11,671 nt of DNA from JAKBCQ01 sp021807585. GTDB lineage: Bacteria > Planctomycetota > Planctomycetia > Isosphaerales > Isosphaeraceae. Numbering within the stretch: the stretch's first letter is position 1; each line of letters opens with the position of its first letter. The notes beneath the pieces were generated by a model, which searched no databases, had not been told where the DNA came from, and saw nothing but the letters and a program-made list of their open reading frames with translations. The stretch is from NCBI GenBank assembly GCA_027325115.1, contig DAHWFG010000395.1:1-11671 (forward strand), written 5' to 3'. A program made the position numbers and the translations under genes. Shown piece by piece: positions 5,731-11,671 of this stretch.

Positions 5731-8304
5731 ATGAAGTCGAGCCGATCCCGCCCCAAGCGTAAAACGAGCGAGAAACGGGTTTTGAAGGGAAAATCGCGAC
5801 GGATCGACGCGGGTTTCAAGCCCGACGGCGATGAGGCGATTACGATCCCGGACGAATTGCCGTTGTTGCCGTTGCGCGGCGAAGTCGTCTTCCCCAACAC
5901 GGTCGTTCCGCTAATCGTCGATCAGCCGTCGGGAATCGAGCTCGTCGACGACGTGCTATCGAGTCATCGCCTGGTGGGGCTCGTCGCGCAGAAGACGAAC
6001 GACGAGATCGAGGCCGGGCCCGACGACATCTACCGCGGGCTTTGCATCGGTTCGGTCGTCAAGATGCTCAAATTCCCCGACGGCACGACGCGGATCGTCT
6101 GCCAGGGGTTGTCGCGGGGGGTGATTCGCGAGATCAAGCGAACCGAGCCGTATATGACGGCGGTCGTCGAGCCCGTCGACGAGGTCGTCAAGGAGGGGAT
6201 TGAAACCGAGGCGGTCGTGCACCACGTCAGCCGGCTGTTCCAACGGATCGTCGATCAAAGCCAGCAGGTTCCCGAGGAACTGCAGGTCGCCGCGATGAAC
6301 ACCCCCGAGCCGGGCCGGTTCGCCGATTTGCTCGGTTCAAGCCTGCCGTTCTCGGTCGAAGAGAAGCAGGAGTTGCTCGAAGAACGGCTCGTTCGCAATC
6401 GGCTGCTCAAGTTGGGTCAATATCTCGGCAGACAGATCGCCGTTCTCGAACTTTCGACGAAAATTCAAGATCAGGTCGGCGCCGAATTATCGAAGGCTCA
6501 GCGCGATCATTTTTTGCGTCAACAGATCAAGGCGATTCAAGACGAACTCGGCGAGGGGGAGCGTGATAATCCCGACGTCGACGAACTTTCGCGGAAGATC
6601 GAGCAGGCCGGGCTCCCCCCCGAGGCCGTCGCCGAGGCGCTGCGCGAACTCGAGCGGCTGGGAGGGATGCACCCGAGTTCGGCCGAGTATTCCGTCATCC
6701 GAACTTATATTGATTGGTTGACCTGTCTGCCGTGGAACAAGTCGAGTCGCGACCGGCTCGATTTGCGTCGTGCGCGGATTATCCTCGACGCCGATCATTA
6801 CAATCTCGAGAAGATCAAAACGCGCATACTTGAGTATTTGGCGGTTCGTAAATTGAAGAAGGACATGAAGGGTCCGATTCTTTGTTTCGCGGGGCCTCCG
6901 GGAACGGGAAAGACGTCGCTGGGGAAGAGCATCGCCAAGGCGCTGGGTCGGCAGTTCGCGCGGGTCAGTTTGGGGGGGGTGCACGACGAGGCCGAGATAC
7001 GCGGCCACAGGCGCACCTATGTTGCGGCGATGCCGGGTCGGATCGTCCAGGGAATTCGCAAGGCGGGCACGAACAATCCTGTGTTCATGTTGGATGAAGT
7101 GGATAAGTTAGGTCATGATTTTCGGGGGGATCCCTCGGCGGCGTTGCTTGAGGTGCTCGATCCCGAGCAGAACGGCGCGTTTCGCGATCATTACCTTGAC
7201 GTCGATTTTGATTTGTCGCGGGTGATGTTCATTGCGACGGCGAACATGCTCGAGACGATTCCTCCGGCGTTGCTCGATCGGATGGAGGTGCTCGAGCTTT
7301 CGGGATATAGCGAGGAAGAGAAGATCACGATCGCGCGTAAGTTTATCATTCCCAAGCAACTCGAAGCGCACGGTCTCGACGCGTTATCGGTCGGGTTCAG
7401 CGACGACGCGATCCGGCGGATTATCGTCGATTACACGCGCGAGGCGGGGTTGCGGAATCTCGAGCGTGAGGTTGCGGCGGTGTGTCGCAAGGCGGCGCGG
7501 CGACGCGCCGAGGGGAAGAAGCCGACGACCGATATCGACGCGGCGAAGGTCGTCGAGGCGCTCGGACCGGCTCGTTATTTTCGCGAGCTCGCCGATCAAT
7601 TGCTCATTCCAGGGGTTGCGACGGGCCTGGCGTGGACGCCGACGGGGGGAGAAATCCTCTTTATCGAGGCCTCGGGAATGCCCGGCAAGGGGAGCCTGAC
7701 TCTGACCGGATTGCTGGGTGAATCGATGCGTGAAAGCGCACAAGCGGCGCTGAGTTATTTAAAAAGTCATGCGAAGATTCTTGGACTCGATTCGACACGG
7801 GTCGGTCGGACCGACATTCACATTCATGTGCCCGCGGGGGCGGTTCCCAAGGACGGACCGTCGGCAGGGGTCGCGATCGCCGCGGCGCTGATGAGCCTTT
7901 TCCGTCATGAACCGATCGAGCAAACGCTGGCGATGACGGGCGAGGTGACGCTCACGGGGCGCGTTCTGCCCGTCGGCGGAATTCGCGAGAAGGCGCTCGC
8001 GGCGCGCCGCGCCGGGATCAAAACGATGCTCATCCCCAGACACAACGCCAAAGACGTCGCCGATCTCCCCGCCGAGGTCAAAGCCGATCTTTCATTCCCC
8101 TTGATCGATACGCTCGATGATGTCGTGCCGCGGTTGTTCGCGAAACCGACTCTCGTCGGTCGCGTCGACAAAAAAGGACGCGGAGACACGCCCCGCATCG
8201 GTTTGAAATCGGGCGGAATCACCCCAAAAACGAACGTATCGGGAGGAAAGAAACCCGAACCGCGCGAACATTCGCTGAAGAAATCCAAAGCCGACGGGAT
8301 GTAG
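5731..8304 (+). CDS. lon: ATP-dependent protease Lon (LonA type)
   Basis: Cytoplasmic AAA+ serine protease that degrades misfolded and regulatory proteins. From ATG 5731 the product is 857 aa. In that numbering the substrate-binding N domain begins near 41 (ELPLLPLRGEVVFPNTVVPL). The AAA+ module has Walker A GPPGTGKT (388-395), Walker B FMLDEVDK (452-459), sensor-1 ATANM and arginine finger LLDR (Arg517). The protease domain has KDGPSAG with catalytic Ser711 and REKALAA with Lys754. The frame stays open back to a TTG at 5602, with ATGs at 5689, 5719 and 5731. I chose 5731 because nothing conserved lies upstream and it overlaps the stop of a small upstream frame by ATGA; the Shine-Dalgarno sequence is weak for every option. 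Both ends are unusual: a Lys/Arg-rich N-terminus and a basic, low-complexity C-terminal tail of about 50 residues beyond the usual Lon end. The Walker B segment lies in an AT-rich patch. Confidence 0.95.
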   Translation: MKSSRSRPKRKTSEKRVLKGKSRRIDAGFKPDGDEAITIPDELPLLPLRGEVVFPNTVVPLIVDQPSGIELVDDVLSSHRLVGLVAQKTNDEIEAGPDDIYRGLCIGSVVKMLKFPDGTTRIVCQGLSRGVIREIKRTEPYMTAVVEPVDEVVKEGIETEAVVHHVSRLFQRIVDQSQQVPEELQVAAMNTPEPGRFADLLGSSLPFSVEEKQELLEERLVRNRLLKLGQYLGRQIAVLELSTKIQDQVGAELSKAQRDHFLRQQIKAIQDELGEGERDNPDVDELSRKIEQAGLPPEAVAEALRELERLGGMHPSSAEYSVIRTYIDWLTCLPWNKSSRDRLDLRRARIILDADHYNLEKIKTRILEYLAVRKLKKDMKGPILCFAGPPGTGKTSLGKSIAKALGRQFARVSLGGVHDEAEIRGHRRTYVAAMPGRIVQGIRKAGTNNPVFMLDEVDKLGHDFRGDPSAALLEVLDPEQNGAFRDHYLDVDFDLSRVMFIATANMLETIPPALLDRMEVLELSGYSEEEKITIARKFIIPKQLEAHGLDALSVGFSDDAIRRIIVDYTREAGLRNLEREVAAVCRKAARRRAEGKKPTTDIDAAKVVEALGPARYFRELADQLLIPGVATGLAWTPTGGEILFIEASGMPGKGSLTLTGLLGESMRESAQAALSYLKSHAKILGLDSTRVGRTDIHIHVPAGAVPKDGPSAGVAIAAALMSLFRHEPIEQTLAMTGEVTLTGRVLPVGGIREKALAARRAGIKTMLIPRHNAKDVADLPAEVKADLSFPLIDTLDDVVPRLFAKPTLVGRVDKKGRGDTPRIGLKSGGITPKTNVSGGKKPEPREHSLKKSKADGM

Positions 8305-8419
8305 ATTTTTTTCTCGATTCTCTCATTCAGGTGTCACGGACTCCGTATTCATACTGGAGGCCAAAGCGGCGGCGTCGCCGACAACCCATCGACCCCATGA
8401 TCGCATGAATGCGGGATCG

Positions 8420-8470
8420 CGTCGTCACAAACCGATCGCCTTAACTCGCATTTATCGTCATGTGACGACG
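8420..8470. repeat. 10-bp perfect inverted repeat upstream of the hybrid kinase gene
   Basis: CGTCGTCACA (8420-8429) and TGTGACGACG (8461-8470) are exact reverse complements separated by 31 bp. They lie 50-100 bp before the kinase start, where an operator or 5' UTR hairpin would be expected. The remainder of the 8305-8520 gap holds a T7 run right after the lon stop (8306-8312), without a convincing stem before it, and a small imperfect hairpin at 8341-8359. I see no gene in it. Confidence 0.45.
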
Positions 8471-8520
8471 GGTGAGCGAGGGGATCGCTCGAATTCACCA
8501 CGATTCGGTGCGAGCGTCGG

Positions 8521-10467
8521 ATGTTCAAACGCATCGGCAAATCCGCCCTCGGGTACGCGTGCGCAGTCGTCGCCGCCGGGGTCGCGATCCGCTTCGCCGA
8601 ATCGTTTCCCGGCCTTTGGTCGGGGGGCGACGCGGTCCTCCTCCACTTTTTTCTGATCGTTTTCGTCGCCTTTCGGTGCGGTTTGGGACCCGCTCTCGCC
8701 GCGCTCGGCGTGATCGTCGCGTGCTCCTGGCCCGACGACGCGCGTCCCGTCTCGTGGGTCCGGACATCGCTGCTTGCGCTCGAGGGAATCGCCATGAGCT
8801 TGATTATCGAATCGCTCCGCGCGGCTCGACGTCGCGCCGAATCCGAAGCCGACGCACGCCGCAAAGGCGAGGAAGGCTATCGCTTCCTCTTCGAGGGAAA
8901 CCCCCGACCGATGTGGGTTTATGATATCGAAACCCTCAAATTCCTCGCCGTCAATCAAGCCGCGATCGAAGCCTACGGCTACTCCCGCGACGATTTCCTG
9001 TCGATGACGATCGCCGACCTCCGCGACGCGTCCGAAGTCCCCTCGATGCGCGCCGCGGTCGATCACGCCAAATCGACGCGCGTCCATCAGGCCGGCGTCT
9101 GGAAACACCGGCGCAGCGACGGATCCATATTGGAAGTTGAGATCACATCCTGTGAATTAACATTTGAAGGAAGACGCGCGCGTTTGGTCGCCGCCGAGGA
9201 CGTCACCCGGCGACGCCGAATCGAACGCGAACGCGATGAAACGCACCGCCGCGAACGCCTGGCGCGTCGCGAAGCCGAATCCGCGGCGCTCGCCAAAGAT
9301 CGCTTCCTCGCCACCCTCAGCCACGAACTCCGCACCCCCCTCACGCCGATCCTCAGCGCCGTCTCCGAATGGCTCGACGAACGAACCCTCGACGCCGAAC
9401 TCCGAGACCTCCTCGAACTCGTCCGACGCAACGTCGACCTCGAAACCCGACTGATCGACGACCTCCTCGATCTCAATCGCATCGGCCAGGGAAAATTCGA
9501 AATCAAACGCGAATCCGTCCACGTCGATCAATTAATAAATCAGTCGATACAAATATGCAGATACGATATTGATTCGAGCGGAGTCGACGTCGTCTTCGTC
9601 GATCGAACGGGGGGCATGGCGATCGAGGTCGACGCGGCGCGGATGCAACAGGTGATCTGGAATCTCCTCAAAAACGCGCTCAAATTCACCCCCGAGCGAG
9701 GCGTCGTAACAATCCGATCGTCGGTCGTTCAAGATCTCTCCGCGGGCGCCGACGATCGACACAAATATTACTGGCGTCTGGAAATGATCGATACGGGCGT
9801 CGGCCTCGATCCGCAAGCGCTCGAACGCATTTTCGAACCGTTCGAACAGGAGAAATCGCGGCGGTTTCGCGGCGCGCCGGGGCTCGGCTTGGGACTCGCG
9901 ATCTGTCGATCGATCGTCGAGGCGCACGGTGGTACGATCGTCGCCGCGAGCGAGGGACCGAATCGAGGATCGACCTTCACCGTCGAGATCGAAATCGAAC
10001 GCGCGACCCCGGTCGACAAAATCATTCCATCTTTAAATGCTGATAAAACTGGAATCCGATCGGAATCGGGCGCGAAATCGAGGCGTCGCGGATCGCTCGC
10101 CCCCAAACCGCGGCGCATCCTCCTCGTCGACGACGATTCCGACACCCTCAGCGTTCTCTCTCGCTTGCTCAAACGACGCGGCCACAATGTCGAAACCGCG
10201 TCGACATTCGCCGGAGCGCTCGATCTCGCCCGCGTGCGCCGGTTCGACCTCGTCATCAGCGATCTCGCGCTCGCCGACGGCGACGGCCTCGAATTGATGC
10301 GCCGACTTCGCACCGCGGGGGTCGCCGGAGGGATCGCTCTCACCGGACTCGCCTCCGACGCCGACATCGCCGCATGCCGCGAATCCGGCTTCTCAGCCCA
10401 TCTCCGTAAACCGATCAACTTCCACCAACTTGAAAACGCGATCGAACGCTTGCCCATTCGAGATTGA
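8521..10467 (+). CDS. Membrane-anchored PAS hybrid sensor histidine kinase / response regulator
   Basis: A 648-aa two-component sensor. Residues 1-105 hold about four hydrophobic segments (near 10-26, 38-53, 54-70, 79-98) resembling the KdpD-type DUF4118 membrane domain. A PAS domain follows (about 118-230, from YRFLFEGNPRPMWVYD to AAEDVTRR). The dimerisation domain has the H-box LSHELRTPLTP with phospho-acceptor His268. The ATPase domain has the N-box NLLKNALKFT (Asn385), G1 DTGVGLD (424-430), FEPFEQ and G2 GLGLGLAICRSIVEAHGG. After a basic linker (about 495-530) comes a receiver with the acidic triad DDD (537-539), phospho-acceptor Asp581, Thr608 and Lys630. All catalytic residues are present. 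No output domain or separate regulator gene is adjacent, so it probably signals through a phosphotransfer protein elsewhere. ATG 8521 is the only standard start after the in-frame TGA at 8473; its Shine-Dalgarno sequence is weak. The signal sensed is unknown. Third positions are strongly C-rich, unlike the genes before it. Confidence 0.93.
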   Translation: MFKRIGKSALGYACAVVAAGVAIRFAESFPGLWSGGDAVLLHFFLIVFVAFRCGLGPALAALGVIVACSWPDDARPVSWVRTSLLALEGIAMSLIIESLRAARRRAESEADARRKGEEGYRFLFEGNPRPMWVYDIETLKFLAVNQAAIEAYGYSRDDFLSMTIADLRDASEVPSMRAAVDHAKSTRVHQAGVWKHRRSDGSILEVEITSCELTFEGRRARLVAAEDVTRRRRIERERDETHRRERLARREAESAALAKDRFLATLSHELRTPLTPILSAVSEWLDERTLDAELRDLLELVRRNVDLETRLIDDLLDLNRIGQGKFEIKRESVHVDQLINQSIQICRYDIDSSGVDVVFVDRTGGMAIEVDAARMQQVIWNLLKNALKFTPERGVVTIRSSVVQDLSAGADDRHKYYWRLEMIDTGVGLDPQALERIFEPFEQEKSRRFRGAPGLGLGLAICRSIVEAHGGTIVAASEGPNRGSTFTVEIEIERATPVDKIIPSLNADKTGIRSESGAKSRRRGSLAPKPRRILLVDDDSDTLSVLSRLLKRRGHNVETASTFAGALDLARVRRFDLVISDLALADGDGLELMRRLRTAGVAGGIALTGLASDADIAACRESGFSAHLRKPINFHQLENAIERLPIRD

Positions 10468-10674
10468 TCAATTATTTTTATTTGTAAATGATTATTATAT
10501 CGTCGTCGCGAATCCGCGTCGTTCGGTGAACTCGAAGTTCGATCGATTTTCACGATCGCCGTCCTTCGGATTCGATCGGCGACGACTACAATGTCTATGT
10601 GCGACGACGCGAAGCCGCTTCGATCGCCGCCGCGCCTTCACCACGAATCCGTTCGCTTACCCAGGAGCCAACCG
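10468..10674. other. Intergenic region between kinase and decarboxylase, AT-rich at its start
   Basis: The first 33 bp after the kinase stop are very AT-rich, beginning in the palindrome ATTGATCAAT that overlaps the stop codon (10463-10472) and running to TTATTATAT near 10500. The rest is GC-rich and carries repeated GTCGTC/GACGAC motifs. I see no gene and no structured RNA. It probably holds the 3' end of the kinase transcript and the promoter of the decarboxylase gene. Confidence 0.5.
10565..10592 (+). promoter_or_regulatory. Candidate promoter for the 2-oxo acid decarboxylase gene
   Basis: TACAAT (10587-10592) matches the sigma-70 -10 hexamer at five of six positions. TTCGGA (10565-10570), 16 bp upstream, is a poor -35 match. 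It lies about 85 bp before the ATG at 10675. The call rests mainly on the -10 box. Confidence 0.25.
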
Positions 10675-11671
10675 ATGGCCGTCTCGCTTTCCACCACGCT
10701 CGCGAACGATCCTGTCGAGCACAAAACCAGCACGATCGGCGCCTACCTGATCGAACGACTTCGCGAACTCGGCGTGCGCCATATCTTTGGCATCCCGGGG
10801 GATTACGTCCTCGGCCTCTACCAGATGCTCGACGAAAGCGTGATCGAAGTCGTCGGGATGACCCGCGAAGATAACGCGGGATACGCCGCCGACGCCTACG
10901 CTCGAGTCAACGGTGTCGGCTGCGTCTGCGTCACTTACTGCGTGGGCGGCCTCAGCCTCTGCAACAGCGTCGCCGGAGCCTACGCCGAGAAATCCCCCGT
11001 CATCGTCCTCTCGGGCTCTCCAGGAATCTCAGAACGCGCCCGCAACCCCTTACTCCACCACAAAGTGCGCGATTTCTCAACACAATTCGAAGTGTTTGAA
11101 AAGATCACCGCCGCGTCCGCCGTCATCGACGACCCCACAACCGCATTTCGCGAAATCGATCGCGTCCTCGCCGCGGTTCACCGCTACAAACGTCCCGTTT
11201 ATCTCGAAATCCCCCGCGACCTCGTGCTCAACGAACAACCAATCGCATACCGCCAGCCCCTCTCGACACCCCCCAGCGACCCCGACGCGCTCCGCGAGGC
11301 GCTCGAAGAAACCAGGGAAATGCTCGTCGCCGCCAAACGCCCGATGATCCTCGCCGACGTCGAAATCCACCGCTTCGGCCTCCAACACGAAATGCTCGCG
11401 CTCGCCGAATCGACCGGAATGCCGATCGCAACCACAATCCTGGGAAAAAGCGTCATCTCCGAATCGCACCCCCTCTTCGTCGGCGTTTACGAAGGCGCCA
11501 TGGGACGCGAAGAGGTGACGAATCGCGTCGAAAACGCCGATTGCCTGCTTATGCTCGGTTGCTTTCTCACCGATCTCAACCTCGGAATGTTCACCGCCAA
11601 ACTCGACCCCTCGCGCTGCGTCAACGTCACCAGCGAAGATCTTCAAATTCGCCGCCATCATTATCGTGATA
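10675..11671 (+). CDS. Thiamine-diphosphate 2-oxo acid decarboxylase (pyruvate/indolepyruvate decarboxylase type), N-terminal part
   Basis: The frame opens at ATG 10675, with AGGAG (10663-10667) 7 nt upstream, and is still open at the window end; 332 residues are visible of a usual 550-560. The family decarboxylates a 2-oxo acid to an aldehyde with thiamine diphosphate and Mg in the cytoplasm. The N-terminal pyrimidine-binding domain shows GAYLIERLRELGVRHIFGIPGDYVL (22-46 region) and the catalytic glutamate Glu65 in TREDNAGYAADAYAR. The His-His dyad at 128-129 (PLLHHK) is the active-site signature of pyruvate and indolepyruvate decarboxylases and argues against acetolactate synthase. RPVYLEIPRDLV (173-184) ends the first domain. 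The second domain includes ILGKSVISESHPLFVGVYEGAMG (255-277). The C-terminal domain with the GDG...N thiamine-diphosphate motif lies outside the window. The substrate (pyruvate, indolepyruvate, branched-chain or sugar-derived oxo acid) cannot be told from this part. Third positions are strongly C-rich, as in the kinase gene. Confidence 0.88.
   Translation, partial: MAVSLSTTLANDPVEHKTSTIGAYLIERLRELGVRHIFGIPGDYVLGLYQMLDESVIEVVGMTREDNAGYAADAYARVNGVGCVCVTYCVGGLSLCNSVAGAYAEKSPVIVLSGSPGISERARNPLLHHKVRDFSTQFEVFEKITAASAVIDDPTTAFREIDRVLAAVHRYKRPVYLEIPRDLVLNEQPIAYRQPLSTPPSDPDALREALEETREMLVAAKRPMILADVEIHRFGLQHEMLALAESTGMPIATTILGKSVISESHPLFVGVYEGAMGREEVTNRVENADCLLMLGCFLTDLNLGMFTAKLDPSRCVNVTSEDLQIRRHHYRD

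Noticed and set aside
1222..7880. About ten copies of the octamer GCGATCGC, resembling cyanobacterial HIP1
   Set aside because: Every copy I checked is in the same codon phase, GCG ATC GCN, and encodes Ala-Ile-Ala, so codon preference explains the octamer. The shorter CGATCG enrichment remains and is reported separately.
8305..8313. T7 run after lon as an intrinsic terminator
   Set aside because: No GC-rich stem precedes the T-run, so the terminator structure is incomplete.
9768..10553. - strand open frame of 261 codons opposite the kinase ATPase and receiver domains
   Set aside because: Ser/Arg-rich shadow of conserved + strand domains, with no family resemblance.
10501..10609. Inverted repeat CGTCGTCGC ... 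GCGACGACG
   Set aside because: Only 9 bp, far apart, and made of a trinucleotide pattern that recurs throughout this DNA, so it is probably compositional.
11077..11661. - strand open frame of 194 codons opposite the decarboxylase
   Set aside because: The + strand carries the conserved His-His dyad and continuous decarboxylase homology through this stretch; the - strand frame is its shadow.

Overview
The window looks like chromosomal DNA from a Planctomycetota bacterium. Three things suggest this. The first gene carries the C-terminal DUF1553 (PSD1-type) domain typical of planctomycetes. The second is a planctomycete-type c-type cytochrome fused to a WD40 propeller and a long coiled coil. The DNA is GC-rich with strong use of GCG, ATC and GTC codons. 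All six supported protein genes lie on the + strand. I saw no tRNA, rRNA, CRISPR array, insertion sequence or phage gene.

Layout. 1-690: 3' end of a DUF1553 protein. 836-3184: exported heme/WD40/coiled-coil protein, probably part of the same envelope module. 3185-3410: intergenic region with a perfect AT-rich palindrome followed by a 58-nt imperfect hairpin. 3411-5447: YjhG/YagF-type sugar-acid (D-xylonate) dehydratase, followed at once by a hairpin. 5448-5730: leader region with a candidate promoter and a small frame that overlaps the lon start by ATGA. 5731-8304: ATP-dependent protease Lon with basic tails at both ends. 8305-8520: intergenic region with a 10-bp inverted repeat. 8521-10467: membrane-anchored PAS hybrid histidine kinase with a C-terminal receiver. 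10468-10674: intergenic region, AT-rich at first. 10675 to the window end: N-terminal 332 residues of a thiamine-diphosphate 2-oxo acid decarboxylase of the pyruvate/indolepyruvate decarboxylase type.

Working together. The first two genes fit a planctomycete-specific heme-protein module whose biochemical role is unknown. The dehydratase, Lon, kinase and decarboxylase are separated by 200-300 bp leaders and probably form separate transcription units. The dehydratase makes a 2-keto-3-deoxy sugar acid and the decarboxylase acts on 2-oxo acids, so a metabolic link is possible but speculative.

I found no clear new multi-gene system. The points most worth a second look are the TTG start of the heme/WD40 protein, the tandem palindrome and hairpin at 3217-3289, the leader architecture before lon, short AT-rich rare-codon patches inside GC-rich genes, a very high density of CGATCG, and a switch of GC skew near 8.4 kb.
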